Source of the DNA: Euleptes europaea
Lineage: Eukaryota > Chordata > Lepidosauria > Squamata > Sphaerodactylidae
Reading direction: 5' to 3'
Assembly (NCBI RefSeq): GCF_029931775.1
Contig: NC_079332.1
Location: forward strand, 17,563,186 to 17,627,185
DNA length: 64,000 nucleotides
Both the position numbers and the translations under genes were made by a program. The notes beneath the pieces are model-generated. The model had not been told where the DNA came from. It made no database searches and saw only the letters and a list, made by a program, of their open reading frames with translations. Position 1 is the first letter of the stretch. The number at the start of each line of letters is the position of its first letter. Shown here piece after piece: positions 1 through 10,537 of the stretch.

Positions 1-639
1 TTCTTGCAAGTCCTCCTCTGCTGCCAGCAGGAACAGCTCCCTGCCCTCCTCTAAGTGACAGCCCTTCAAAGACTTCAAGAGAGCAATCCTGTCCCCCCTC
101 AACCTCCTCTTCTCCAGACTGAACTTGCCCAAGTTCCTCAGCCTTTCCTCGTAGGGCCCCGGGTCATCCTCGTCGCTCTCCTCTGCACCCGCTCCATTCT
201 GCCCGCATCCTTTTTGAAGTGAGGCCTCTGGAACTGCACACAATTATCCAGTTGCGGCCTGACCAATGCGGTGTACATCTTGCAATTTGGATGTTATGCC
301 TCTATTGATGCACCCCAAGGTCGCACTAGCCTTTTTTGACACTGCATCACACTGGCTGCTCATATTTAACTTACGGTCCACCCATACCCTAAGAGCCTGT
401 AAAACACACTGCCACCCAGAAGTATGTGTGTTCCTCGTTTTTGTTACCCAGATGTAGAACTCTGCACTGATCCTTGTTGAATTGCGTCTTGTTCACATGC
501 ATCCAGTTTTCCAGTTTGTTCGGATCTCATTTAATTCTGTCTCTGTCTTCTGGGGTATTCGCTGCTCCTCCCAATTTGGTGTCATCTGCAAATTTAATGC
601 GTAGTTCCTCATTAAATGAAGTTCTTCATAGAAATCTGA
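1..639 (-). mobile_element. CR1 LINE remnant, 3' half of ORF2
   Basis: Read on the minus strand this matches the C-terminal part of CR1 ORF2: a degraded [10 protein letters not shown]-type block, then the LEYC-type block, then the FADD-side region. It is badly decayed and runs off the left edge. A palindromic repeat has landed in or next to it at 640-891. No open frame is left. Confidence 0.8.
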
Positions 640-891
640 TAATTCACAGTGGGTAGCCGTGTTAGTCTGTTTGCAGTAGTCAAAAAGGGCAAGAGTCCAG
701 TAGCACCTTAAAGACTAACAAAAATATTTTCTGGTAGGGTATGAGCTTTCGTGAGCCACAGCTCACTTCTTCAGATACCGTTACCTTCAGGTATCTGAAG
801 AAGTGAGCTGTGGCTCATGAAAGCTCATACCCTACCAGAAAATATTTTTGTTAGTCTTTAAGATGCTACTGGACTCTTGCCTTTTTTGACT
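640..891. repeat. palindromic repeat with 12-bp target duplication
   Basis: The left half (about 648-779) is the reverse complement of the right half (about 783-880), so the element folds on itself around a GGTATCTGAAG core. The same 12 bases, ATAGAAATCTGA, flank it at 628-639 and 892-903. Shorter copies of the right half occur at 11779-11843 and 39222-39310. The family is common in reptile genomes; I cannot name its class from sequence alone. Confidence 0.75.
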
Positions 892-903
892 ATAGAAATC
901 TGA

Positions 904-1454
904 GGAAGATTCAAAACAAGTGCATTAGCTGAAGTCCCGTTTTAATATTTTGTACACGTGATATTCAGCATTATCTACTGTGTGTCCATGATGGTCATTC
1001 AAGAGGGTGTGTGCTGTTTCGTTCACCATTGGCAATACCTGTGCATTTCTTCTTTTGCTCCCTTTTGGGTAGTGGTCCTGAGAACCTCTTCCCCTTCCTC
1101 ACTCCAGCATCTTCTCTTGCCCACTGGCCCGTAACCTCCACTACAGCAAATTCCCGCTGCACTTTCCAGTTGTCCCCTGCAAGCTCCCTTCAGAGTAGGC
1201 CCCACACCCCCTGGCCTGGAGGCAGGTTGCGACTTTGCCTCCACTCCAAACTGAGGAGAACAGAGTGGCAAAATGTTCCTAGAAAAGGAAGCAGCCCTTG
1301 GCTCTGAGCCAGCAGATGGGCATTGCTTCCTGTTTTGTTAACTATTAGGAAATTAAGCAACTCTTAATCAGGAGGAGAACCTCTGAAATTGAGCAGAACA
1401 GAAGGCAAAGAAACCTCTGTGACCCTTGAAGAAGAGACGGACCACTGAGGACTA
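904..1454. other. non-coding stretch, nothing recognised
   Basis: About 550 bases with no convincing coding similarity. Short open frames occur on both strands, but none resembles the missing 5' exons of DNASE1L2 or any known protein. Confidence 0.6.
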
Positions 1455-1622
1455 GGTGAGAGGGGCTGTGGTTTAGTGGATGAGCCTCTGCTTGGCATGC
1501 AGGAGATCCCAGGTTCTATCCCCGGCATCTCCAGTTAGAGGACCAGACAGCAGGTGATGGGAGAGACCTCCACCTGAGACACTGCTGCTTCCAGTCCGAG
1601 TAGACAAAACTAACCTTGATGT
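1455..1622 (+). mobile_element. tRNA-Ala-derived SINE
   Basis: The head keeps pol III A-box (GTGGTTTAGTGG) and B-box (GGTTCTATCCC) sequences in a tRNA-Ala-like frame. The usual tail of this family (SINE-wide AGTTAAAGGGACCAGGCAG motif, then CTTGATG) follows. It is truncated at its 3' end, where LINE sequence begins. Confidence 0.85.
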
Positions 1623-2315
1623 ACCCATGTACCAAAGTTTGCAGATGACACCAAATTATTTAGGGTGGTTAAAACAAAATCGGACTGTGAAGAGATCCAA
1701 AAGGATCTCTTCAAACTGGAGGAATGGGCATTTAAAGTGGCAAATGAGGTTCAATGTGAGCAAGTGTAAAGTGATGCATATTGGGGCAAAAAATCCCAAC
1801 TTCACATATACACTGATGGGATCTGTGCTGGCAGTGACAGACCAAGAAAGGGATATTGGGGTGGTAGTGGATCGCTCGATGAAGATGTCAACCCAGTGTG
1901 CGGCTGCTGTGAAAAAGGCAAATTCCATGCTGGCCATAATTAAGCAAGGAATAGAGAATAAAACTACTATCATCCTGCCCTTGTACAAATCTGTGGTGAG
2001 ACCACACTTGGAATACTGTGTACAGTTCTGGTCATCACACCTAAAAAAGGATATTGCAGAGCTTGAGGAGGTACAGAAAAAACAACCCAAATGATCAGGG
2101 GGCTACAGCAATGGCCCTATGAGGAGCAGTTAAAACACTTAGGGCTGTTTGGCTTGGAAAGAAGGCAGTTAAGGAGAGACATGATAGAGGTCAATAAAAT
2201 TATGCACGGTGTGGAGAGAGTGGACAGGGAGAAGCTTTTCTCCCTCTCTCATGATACCAGAACGTGGGATCATTTGGCTTGGGCTGGAAGGGCTGTTGGC
2301 TCGTGGAAAGGATAA
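1623..2315 (+). mobile_element. CR1-like LINE fragment, ORF2 C-terminal region
   Basis: An open stretch at 1627-2094 carries the block [20 protein letters not shown] and the next frame carries a diverged LGLFGLERRQLRRD block. These are landmarks of the CR1 ORF2 C-terminus. The two blocks lie in different frames, so the copy is dead. The sequence differs from the younger CR1 copy at 13406-16771, so it is a separate subfamily. Confidence 0.8.
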
Positions 2316-2379
2316 CCACCACTAGCTGCAGGGGAGGGGCTGGCTCGGTCTTTTGTGCAACAGCAGCCCGTGTTCTCCC

Positions 2380-2672
2380 GGCATGGTGTAGTGGTTAAGA
2401 GCGGTGGTTTGGAGCAGTGGACTCTGGTCTGGAGAACCGGGTTTGATTCCCCACTCCTCTACATGAGCGGCGGATGCTTATCTGGTGAGCTGGATTTGTT
2501 TCCCCACCTCTGCACACAAAGCCAGCTGGGTGACCTTGGGCTAGTCACACTCTCTCAGCCCCCTCACAGGGTGTCTGTTGTGGGGAGGGGAAGGTGATTG
2601 TAAGCCAGTTTGATTCTTCCTTAAGTGGTAGAGAAAGTCAGCATATAAAAACCAACTCTTCTTCTTCTTCCC
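2380..2672 (+). mobile_element. Sauria-type tRNA SINE with (CTT)n tail
   Basis: The head has TGGTGTAGTGGTTAAGAGC (A box) and GGTTTGATTCC (B box). The body has the GGGTGACCTTGGGCTAGTCAC and CCTCACAGGGTGTCTGTTG motifs shared with Sauria SINE/Bov-B tails, and the 3' end is CTTCTTCTTCTTC. The tail ends only 14 bases before the 3' splice site of the first visible DNASE1L2 exon. Confidence 0.85.
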
Positions 2673-2686
2673 TTTGGTCATGGCAG

Positions 2687-5600
2687 GGCCTCCAAGCACT
2701 CGTACGACTACGTCATCAGTGAGCCGCTGGGTCGGGAGAAATATAAGGAGATGTACCTCTTCATCTACAGGTATGGGATCAGTTGGGCTGGCACCTGGCC
2801 ACTTACTCGAGAGTAAATTCTTTTGCCTGGTGCAAAGCAGTTACATCATCCCCCCCCCCACCCAGTAACTCAACTTGGTTCATGATACTCGCCTTCCCAC
2901 AGTTAACTCACACATACGCACTGGATCCTGTTGGAACAGCAAAAAGTAGGGCTTGAAACCTCTGAAGTGAGAAGGGCCGTGGCTCAGTGGCAGAGCCTCC
3001 ACCTCACACGCAGAAGGTCCCAGGTTCAATCCTTGGCACCTCCATTTAAAAGGTCCAGGTGGGAGGTGATGTGAAAGACCTCAGTCTGCGACCCTGGAGA
3101 GCTGCTGCCAGTCTGAGTAGGCAATACTGACCTTGAGGGACCGAGGGTCTGGTTCAGTATCAGGCACCTTCATATGAGACAATTAGCTTGAGCTGTAGGG
3201 GCGGCCCTTGATGGCTACAAGGCCATTCTTGGGCCAAGCCGCCCAAGTGATTGCCAAGGGCAGCACCCCAGGAGGGGTTTGGCTGGCTGGCAGCCGTCAG
3301 TGGCCCGGGAGGTGATTGGCATCACTTCCTAGGCCTGTGCCACCTGGATCCAACCGGCAGGGGCACCGCCAAGAGGCAACAGAAGTTCCTTGCTTGGGGC
3401 GCCAACACCCTTACCCCGCCCTTGCTGTTTTGCCTCCTGGCTGGTTGCCTCTGTGACCCTAGAACAGCAGTTCCACCAGCAGACCACAATAATTTACTAA
3501 TACATTGAAGTTGCTACTAGTCAAAATGAATCCTAGTCATGAGGCATCCCTATTCTCTCCAGTATCGGAGGAGCAGGCCTATTATATTAGGTGCTGTGGA
3601 ACACAGGCAGGACAATGTTGCGGCATTCGTCTTGCTTGTGGGCTTCCTGGAGGCACCTGGTTGGCCACTCTGTGAACAGATTGCTGGACTTGATGGAACC
3701 TTAGTCAGATCCAGCAGGGCTTTTCTGATGTTCTTAGAATCGTAGAATCATAGAGTTGGAAGGGACCACCAGGGTCATCTAGTCCAGCCCCCTGCACAAT
3801 GCAGGAAATTCACAACTACCCCCTCACACCCTCAGTGACCCCTATTCCATGCCCAGAAGATGGCCAAGATGCTCTCCCTCTCATGCTCTGCCTAAGGTCA
3901 TAGAATCAGCATTGCTGACAGATGGCCTTCTAGCCTCTGCTTAAAAACCTCCATGGAAAAAGAGCTTACCACCTCCTGAGGAAGCCTGTTCCACTGAGGA
4001 ACTGCTCTGACTGTTAGAAAATTCTTCCTAATGTCTAGATGGAAACTCTTTTGATTTAATTTCAATCCATTGGTTCTGGTCCGACCTTCTCGGGCAACAG
4101 GAAACAACTCGGCACCCTCCTCTATATGACAGCCTTTCAAGTACTTGAAGATGGTTATCATATCCCCTCCCAGTCTTCTCCTTTCCAGGCTAAACATACC
4201 CAGCTCCTTCAACCTTTCCTCATAGGACTTGCTGCTCTTTTTGTCCCGCTTTCCCCTGGCTCTTTCGGGGCCGTGCCTGCCGCCCCTCCACTTTTTCTCC
4301 AGGACCGAGAGCGTCTCTCCTGTGGCCGAGTACCAGTACCCCAATGGCAACGGCGCCTTCAGCAGAGCCCCTTTCATTGTGAAGTTCTCGATTCCTGACT
4401 CAGGTGAGCTAACGGGCAGGGAACCCCTTCCTTCTTTCCCCTCCTGCCCTGTCTGCACCTTGGTCCCCAGGAGAAGGTGTAGGAGGACACAGAAGCTGGA
4501 AGCCAAACACAGAGGGGCGGGGGTGGGGGGGCTCCACAGGGACTGGGGTGGGAGTCGCTGACCACCCATGCCTTCTGAGGTGCGGGGAACGCAAGAGCCG
4601 GTGCCGTCTCTTAACTCTGGTTCTCTCGCAGAGGGAGAGCCGCTGATCCTGGTGCCCCTACACACCCCTCCGAGCGAGGCCGTGGCTGAAATAGATGCCC
4701 TCTACGACGTTTACCTGCAGGTCCTTGACAAGTGGGGGACGGATGTAAGTAGCCGGGCTGAGGCGGAGATGGAGAAACAGCCCCCCTCCCCATGCCCCCC
4801 CCAGTCACGCCTCATTCGTAAAAGATCACTCTTTAGCAGTAAAGTGAGATGGTGGGCGATCCTTTAAACACACACGGAGCTGCCTTATTGTGAATCAGAC
4901 CTTTGGTCCATTGAGAGCAGTCTCATCTACTCAGACTGGCAGCTGCACTACAGGGTCTGAGGCAGAGGTCTTTCATGTCACCGGAGATGCCAGGGATTGA
5001 ACCTGGGACCTTCTATGCCAAGCAGAGGCTCTATCGCTGAGCCACAGCCCCTCCCCAATATGCACATCAAGGTCTGTATTGCCTACTCATACTGGCAGTG
5101 GCTCTCCAGGATCTCAGGCCAATAAAGGTCTTTCATGTCACCTCCTGCCTGGTCCTTTTAACTGGAGATGCCAGGGATTGAACCTGGGACCTTCTGCGTG
5201 CCAAGCAGAGGCTCTACCAATGAGCCACTGCCCCTTCTCATGAAAAGGTAAAGGTCCCCTGTGCAAGCACCGGGTCATTCCTGACCCATGGGGTGACGTC
5301 ACATCCCGACGTTTACTAGGCAGGTTCTCATGAAGCTGCCTTCTATTGAATCAGACCCTTGGTCCATCAAAGTCAGCATTTGTCTACTCAGACTGACAGC
5401 GGCTCTCCAGGGTCTCAGGCAGATAAAGGTCTTTCACATCACCTCCTGCCTGGTCCTATTTTTTAACTGGAGATGCTTCTGGGGATTGAACCTGGGACCT
5501 TCTGCATGCCAAGCAGATGCTCTACCCCTTGTAAATCCCATTCTGGAAGTGGGGTTAAAAAGTGACTATTCTGAGTGATGGGACCTCTCTGGGATCCTTC

Positions 5601-8600
5601 TCAGCCCCCAGCTGGACCCCCCCTTCAAGTCTGACCCAGCAGTGCTTTTCAGGATCCGGCCCTGGGTTCTCAAGGCCATTCCTAGTCACCAGGGTGAGCC
5701 ATGCCTCCGGCCCCCTGCCCCTCCCACCGGCCGTCTTCTTCCCTTGGCAGAACATGATGTTTCTCGGAGACTTCAACGCCGACTGCAGTTACGTGGGGAA
5801 AAAGGACTGGGCCTCCATCCGGCTGCGCACCAGCGAGGTCTTCAAGTGGCTCATCTCGGACTCCACGGACACCACCGTGGGCCACTCGGACTGTGCCTAC
5901 GACAGGTGGGGTGGCCACGGAGATCTATCAGTAGATCAATGTAAAAAACACGTGGCCAAATTGATCTATGCTAGAAATAAGATTGTTACACTCATTTTGA
6001 TGCTCAGAGGACATGTTCTCCTTGTGCCCTGGGCCTGTTATCTAAGGGCACTCTTCCTTCTTATCTGGATTCTCTAGCTAAACCAGACCGGCTGTGTGTC
6101 CCCTGCCCTCTTCAGTCAGTGGACTCCTTGGTACATTATCCTTTTGCATTGTCCTTTGCGTGTCCCAAATTAGGCGAAAATTGCATATACCAGGTTTTAA
6201 CAAATGGTTCCCATCTTCTCGAGCAACTTTGGAGCAAAAAGTTCAGTTCCTCTTAGAGGACTCTTGTGACCCTCAGCGTACTTATTTTGTTGCTCGTTTT
6301 TTGGAGGCTGCAGAGGAGAGTCGAAGGGATGGGTCATATTTAAGTTTTTAGAGATGGGTCTTATTTAAGTTTTATGGTTTTATTGTTCAAGACCTTGGTC
6401 TAAGAACAGGGGGAAGCAAAGAAAGAAGAAAGGAAATCTACCAGAATTACAATACACCTCCAGACCACAGGAATCAGTCCCCCTGGAGAAAATGGCTTTG
6501 GAGGGCAAGTCCCCCCCCTTCCCCAAACCCCGCCCTCCCCTCCCCAAACCCCAGGCTCCATCCCCAAATCTCCAGTTATTTCCTAACGTGGAACTGGAGA
6601 CCCTAAAAACAGGTGAGGGGTACCCATCTCCTACTCAAGGGCCAGCAAGTGATGCAGCTCTGGGGTCCGGACTCCTCACCTCTGCGGCGGGCAGAGAGGG
6701 GAGGCCACCGCAAGCCCCATGAGCCTCTCTGGGAGGTTCACTGGTGTGTCTCTGCCACTGGCTCTTCACCGACATCTCTAACCGATGGTGGCATCGTTCT
6801 GGTGAAAGAGGGAACCAGCTGCACCAGGCAAGGAGGGAAGCGCTCCATCTGTGCCCTTTTTGCCTTTCAGGATTGTCGTGAGTGGCTCGAAGCTGAGGAA
6901 GTGGATCAACCCCAAGTCTGCCCGGGTGTTTGACTTCCAGACCGCCCTCAAGCTGAGCCAAGAAGAGGTCAGTCACTCCCCACCGGGCTAGATCCCGTTA
7001 AATCACCAAGGGGCTTGTTTACATCACTCACTTTAATGCCTTCTCCAGTTTTCTACCGTTCCTGATCAGTTGCTAGAGCAATTAAAGCAAATCCTCGAAT
7101 TCATAACTCCGGAGGAAAGCGATAAGGCAGTAGGTTCAGGCAAAATTAAATCCTTTTGCATAGAATGCAAAACAATGCATGGAACTCATTGCCCCAGGAT
7201 GCAGTGATAGGTGCTCACTTGGATGCCTTTAAAAGGGGATTAGACAAATTCATGGAGGATGGGTCTGTCAATGGCTACTAGCCATAAGGACCAAATAGAA
7301 CCTCCATGGTCACAGGCAGTGTACCTCTGAATACCAGTCGCTGAGGGGGACAACTACAGGGGCCATGTTGGATTCTGTGGGCCTTTCCAGGGCATCTGGC
7401 TACCAGTGGTGGAACACAGGAAGCTAAGCCTCTAGTATGATCCAGCAGAGCTCTTATGTTTGTTTTAAAATGTATGCCCCACTTTTCCAGGCAATACAAA
7501 GTGGCTTAACATGACAATGCAGCTTAAAATTCAATACCAATTAAAGAAAATAAAGAACCAGTTAAGGGAGAAAGGGAAACCTTTGCAAAGCGGAGGGTGG
7601 TGGAGCACAAAGAGGGAAGGCCTTGGGCAGGGATGTCTTCGTTTCAAAATGTTCACAAGCCAGAGCAGGGCATGGCAGGGGGTAGGGGGCTTCTGCACAC
7701 ACACACCCACACACCTCCTGCACAGGAAAAAAAACACCTATACAAATTAATAAAAATTTAAAGAAAGAAAAAAAGGGGAAAAAACACCCTACGTTTATTC
7801 CCGTTTTGCCACCAAGGAGGGTGCGTCTTCGTGGGACTAGAGCCCCGGGGGCCTCCTGCACCTGCCACTTGGGCCCTCACGCAGACAGTCTCCCAGCTGC
7901 TCACTTTCACACACCATCCCGTCAGTATCCCTGGCAGCTGTTCAGATCCCATTCTGGTAGTCCCCAAATCCTGCGTCACAACTCATGTGAACACAAGAAG
8001 CTGCCTCACACAGAGTCAGTAGGGTTGCCAACCTCCGGATGCCTTGGACAGCCGTCCATGGACTATTGAAGGATACATTCCTTAGACCTTAATGGTTGTT
8101 TTTTTGTCTACGGATCGACTCGAAGCTTGAAAAAATCCGTGAAATGGGAACACCACCGGGAACCCATTGCACCTAGATACTTTTTTCCGGACTGTAGACA
8201 TACTTACCTGTTTGGATATATTATATTTATGCGCTTACTTTTTGAGCACTTTGTGCCTTACTTGTATTGGGACTTTGCCCGTGTTGCCTTTGTGGGGTTC
8301 GCCCCTTGAATTGCCCTTCGGGGTGCTTTTTCCTTAATACATTTTTATAAGCAAATTTGTGCTTCAGCTTCACTTTTGAATTTTGTGCTTGTATCGTTTT
8401 GAGATCTAAACTTCCAGGTACTAGCTGGAGATCTCTCGCTGTTACAACTGATCTCCAGCCGATAGAGATAAGTTCTCCTGGAGAAAATGACCGCTTTGGC
8501 AATTGGACTCTATGGCATTGAAGTCCCTCTCCAAACCCCGCCCTCTTCAGGCTCTGCCCCAAAAGCCTCCTGCCAGTGGCAAAGAGGGACCTGGCAACCC

Positions 8601-9502
8601 TAGTTCCTACAATGAAGAGCAGTGTTCATTTCTCAGCAGGCCATAGAGTTGCCATCCTCCAGGTAGTTCAGAAAATCAAAAAGAATGAGTACCAATCTTC
8701 TACTTATATAATGCAAAACGAAACTTTAGTGAAAGTGAAAAAAGTGCAAAAGTGATCACTTCCACCGTCTTTTTAAAGAAAATTCATGAATGAAATCTTT
8801 GGACTAGTTAATCATTTCTAGACGACTACATTGAAGACTCCTTGAGAGCTACGTATTCGATAATTGTATTGTGTTGTTTACTTGTTGTTTTGTTTCACTT
8901 TTGCACTTTTTTCACTTTCACTAAAGTTTCGTTTTGCATTATATAAGTAGAAGATTGGTACTCATTCTTTTTGATTTTCTGAACCCCTATTAGTACCAAG
9001 TGCCCCTTTTTTTCCAGTATCCTCCAGGTAGTGGCTGGAGATCTCCTGCTGTTACAACTGATCTCCAACCGATAGAGATCAGTTCCCCTGGAGAAAATGA
9101 CTGCTTTGGCAATTGGACTCTATGGCATTGAAGTCCCTCCCCAAACACCACCCTCCTCAGGCTCTACCCAAAAACCTCCCGCCAGTGGCTAAGAGGGACC
9201 TGGCAACCCTAAGAATCAGACTGTCCTCTATCAAGGTCAGTCTATCAAGACTTCCCCATCTCCTCCTGCCTGATCCTTTTAACTGGAGATGCAGGGCTTC
9301 GAACCTGGGACCTTCTGCATGCAAAACAGAGGCTCTGCCGCTGAACCTCAGCCCCTCCCCAATGCAGGCCTAATTATTACCAGAGGGCTCCTATTTCACA
9401 AGCTGTTCTACGTAGCTCAGAGGCTTTTCCATTTGTCGTTCTCTGCAGGCTCTCGCGGTCAGCGACCATTTCCCAGTGGAGGTGACACTGGGCTCCCAGT
9501 GA
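2687..9502 (+). CDS. DNASE1L2: DNASE1L2, deoxyribonuclease I-like 2 (C-terminal six exons)
   Basis: DNase I family endonuclease, a Ca/Mg-dependent enzyme that is normally secreted. Coding exons seen: 2687-2770, 4303-4403, 4632-4744, 5751-5905, 6871-6967 and 9449-9502 (TGA). All junctions are GT-AG and in phase, giving 200 residues. Family landmarks are present: SEPLGR, PLHTPP with the catalytic His, AEIDALYDVY, the metal/catalytic GDFNADCSYV, DSTDTT, the Cys pair of DCSY and DCAYDR, and the terminal SDHFPVEV with the second catalytic His. KWGTD plus FLGDFNADCSYV fits DNASE1L2 better than DNASE1. The convergent ECI1 neighbour is the human DNASE1L2 arrangement. Roughly 100 N-terminal residues (signal peptide, catalytic Glu) are not in the window, because no matching exon exists in 1-2686. 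Introns are largely SINE and CR1. No clear polyadenylation signal was seen. Confidence 0.92.
2971..3178 (+). mobile_element. tRNA-Ala-derived SINE
   Basis: Near full length: head with GTGGCTCAGTGGCAGAGCC, B box GGTTCAATCC, then the AAAGACCTC, GAGAGCTGCTGCCAGTCTG and CAGTATCAGGCACC motifs of the family. It lies in a DNASE1L2 intron. Confidence 0.88.
3179..3524. other. intronic sequence, nothing recognised
   Basis: GC-rich DNASE1L2 intron sequence with no exon-like block and no repeat that I can name. Confidence 0.5.
3525..3737 (+). mobile_element. CR1/L2-like LINE 3'-end fragment
   Basis: It shares TGCTGTGGAACACAGGCAGG, GGCTTCCTGGAGGCACCTGG and CTGGACTTGATGG with copies at 7165-7470, 19482-19732, 20583-20962, 36583-37165 and 51477-51868. 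It ends in a TGATGTTCTTA-type tail. In the 36583 copy this 3' end follows a LINE-type C-terminal reading frame, which ties it to a LINE. Confidence 0.7.
3738..4231 (-). mobile_element. CR1 LINE 3' end
   Basis: The plus strand starts with the inverted CR1 terminus (TCATAGAGTTGGAAGGGACC) and continues into 3' UTR and the ORF2 C-terminus, readable on the minus strand as [19 protein letters not shown] and [18 protein letters not shown]. It stops 72 bases before the DNASE1L2 exon at 4303. Confidence 0.9.
4866..5057 (-). mobile_element. tRNA-Ala-derived SINE
   Basis: Antisense copy: GAGCTGCCTTATTGTGAATCAGACC at the left, inverted B box GGGATTGAACC and inverted A box CGCTGAGCCACAGCC at the right. 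Confidence 0.85.
5062..5238 (-). mobile_element. tRNA-Ala-derived SINE, 3'-truncated
   Basis: Second antisense copy directly after the previous one, starting in the CAAGGTCTGTATTGCCTACTC part. It is followed at 5245-5325 by a short unclassified block (AAAGGTCCCCTGTGCAAGC) that I recognise only as repeat-like. Confidence 0.8.
5326..5530 (-). mobile_element. tRNA-Ala-derived SINE
   Basis: Third antisense copy in the same DNASE1L2 intron, with inverted B box GGGATTGAACC. Its inverted A-box end is damaged (CTCTACCCCTT). Confidence 0.82.
5915..6355 (+). mobile_element. non-LTR retrotransposon ORF C-terminal fragment, unclassified
   Basis: An AT-richer block in the intron after the exon ending at 5905. 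It includes an open frame ending in a charged tail (6094-6351) and shares CAAATTAGGCG with the LINE-like block at 42830-43260. It does not read as part of DNASE1L2. The family assignment is weak. Confidence 0.45.
6450..6612 (+). repeat. fragment of the AGGGTTGCCA-TIR MITE family
   Basis: It carries CCCCTGGAGAAAATGGCTTTGG and the C-rich CCCCAAACCCCGCCC stretch seen in full copies at 8021-8601, 8645-9210, 27019-27214 and 57498-57691. The terminal inverted repeats are lost. Confidence 0.6.
7165..7470 (+). mobile_element. CR1/L2-like LINE 3'-end fragment
   Basis: It begins with a decayed reading frame equivalent to AFKRGLDKFMEDG, passes through CAATGGCTACTAG, and ends in GATCCAGCAGAGCTCTTATG. 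It is the same family as 36583-37165. Confidence 0.7.
8021..8601 (+). mobile_element. AGGGTTGCCA-TIR MITE split by an insertion
   Basis: It starts AGGGTTGCCAACCTCC and ends CCTGGCAACCCT, an inverted terminal repeat. The body has GATCTCCAGCCGATAGAGAT. About 370 foreign bases (roughly 8040-8410) separate the first 20 bases from the rest; that insert is unclassified and AT-rich. The DNA-transposon reading is inferred from the termini. Confidence 0.7.
8645..9210 (+). mobile_element. AGGGTTGCCA-TIR MITE split by a fold-back element
   Basis: The 5' piece is AGTTGCCATCCTCCAGGTAG. The body resumes at 9019 with ATCCTCCAGGTAGTGGCTGG and ends at CTGGCAACCCT. The 14 bases ATCCTCCAGGTAGT are present on both sides of the insert (8654-8667 and 9019-9032), the mark of a target duplication. 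Confidence 0.78.
8666..8984. repeat. fold-back element, 90-bp perfect inverted repeats
   Basis: Bases 8666-8755 are the exact reverse complement of 8895-8984, with no mismatch over 90 positions, around a 139-base loop. The loop has no useful open frame. A short one-sided tail (8985-9018) precedes the repeated target sequence. It lies in the last DNASE1L2 intron. Confidence 0.92.
9211..9361 (-). mobile_element. tRNA-Ala-derived SINE, partly deleted
   Basis: Antisense copy ending 88 bases before the last DNASE1L2 exon. Inverted B box GGGCTTCGAACC; the middle (GAGAGCCGCTGCC) motif is missing. Confidence 0.75.
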
Positions 9503-9724
9503 TGGTCACTGCGGTCTTGTGCCGAGGGAGGCCGAAGGGTTGCAGCCGCTGCCTCCATCACTGCCAGTGATTTCACTTTGCCGCTTCTTCCGGCCTCCTG
9601 GGAACCAGTTCTAGTTGGGATTACCTATACCTCTCCAGTCCTACCATGACACTGCGAAAATACAGCATGCATTTCTCAAAGCAGGAACCCGTTTTATCAC
9701 ACAGAATGAAGTTATATATTGAAC

Positions 9725-9931
9725 CCATGAAGCTGCCTTCTACTGAATCAGACTCTCGGTCCATCAGGGTCAATCTACTCAGACCTGCAGCGGCTCTCCA
9801 GGGTCTCAGGCGGAGGTCTTTCCTATCGCCCACTGCCTGGTCCTTTTAACTGGAGATGCTGCCGGGGATTGAACCTGGGACCTTCTGTACGCAAAAGCAG
9901 AGGCTCTACCACTAAGCCACAGCCCCTCACC
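9725..9931 (-). mobile_element. tRNA-Ala-derived SINE
   Basis: Full-length antisense copy: ATGAAGCTGCCTTCTACTG start, inverted B box GGGATTGAACC, inverted A box AAGCCACAGCC. It lies just downstream of DNASE1L2 and may fall in its 3' UTR. Confidence 0.87.
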
Positions 9932-10537
9932 TGTGAGATTAATAGTTCAGGCTTTTTCTAGACCAAAGCATCATTTCGTGTGCTCATTGACTTTCAGAAC
10001 TCAACTCATTCAATGCCTTTTGACAGCATTTACTTGTGCTATTTTTTCACCCTGCAAATATATAGTTTTTATGGAAGACGAAAATTATGGAATTATGGAA
10101 GATAATTATGGAAATTATAGAAGATACAATGCACTTATGGAAGATACGATGCACGTATTTACATTTGCCAACACCAACTTATGAAGAAACATTGACTGTT
10201 GGGCCAGTCAAGATTTTTAAATTCTCTTAAGTATTTTTGTTGTGAAAGTGAAGGAAGAGTGGCAGGTTTTTCAAGGGCGAGGAAGCCCGCCACCTCTCCG
10301 GAGCAGACGTTCGCAGGCTGCAGACGACTCCCTGATTCAGTTTTTCAAGCCACCTCGCTGAAACTCTCTGCCCGCTGGGGTTTTGGAAAAGTTGCTCAGA
10401 GCTTTATTGCTTTAATCAGAATTCACGACAAAGCCGGGCCTTTGACATCGGAGAGCAGCCTTCTCAGTCGGGGCCCTCAAAGTGGTGACGATGGACTTCT
10501 CCCCGGCAGACTGCACAGCAACTGATACGATACAGCT
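9932..10537. other. intergenic sequence with a short ATTATGGAAGATA tandem
   Basis: No gene seen. At 10069-10155 a short unit resembling ATTATGGAAGATA recurs four or five times with small changes. The rest (10185-10520) is unique GC-moderate sequence without a recognisable reading frame. Confidence 0.55.

Noticed and set aside
1011-1307. Possible upstream DNASE1L2 exon
   Set aside because: No match to the expected EVRD-containing catalytic exon or signal peptide in any frame of 1-2686.
9946-10184. Small gene over the ATTATGGAAGATA tandem (83-codon frame)
   Set aside because: The frame is a by-product of a short tandem repeat; no similarity and no splice or promoter evidence.
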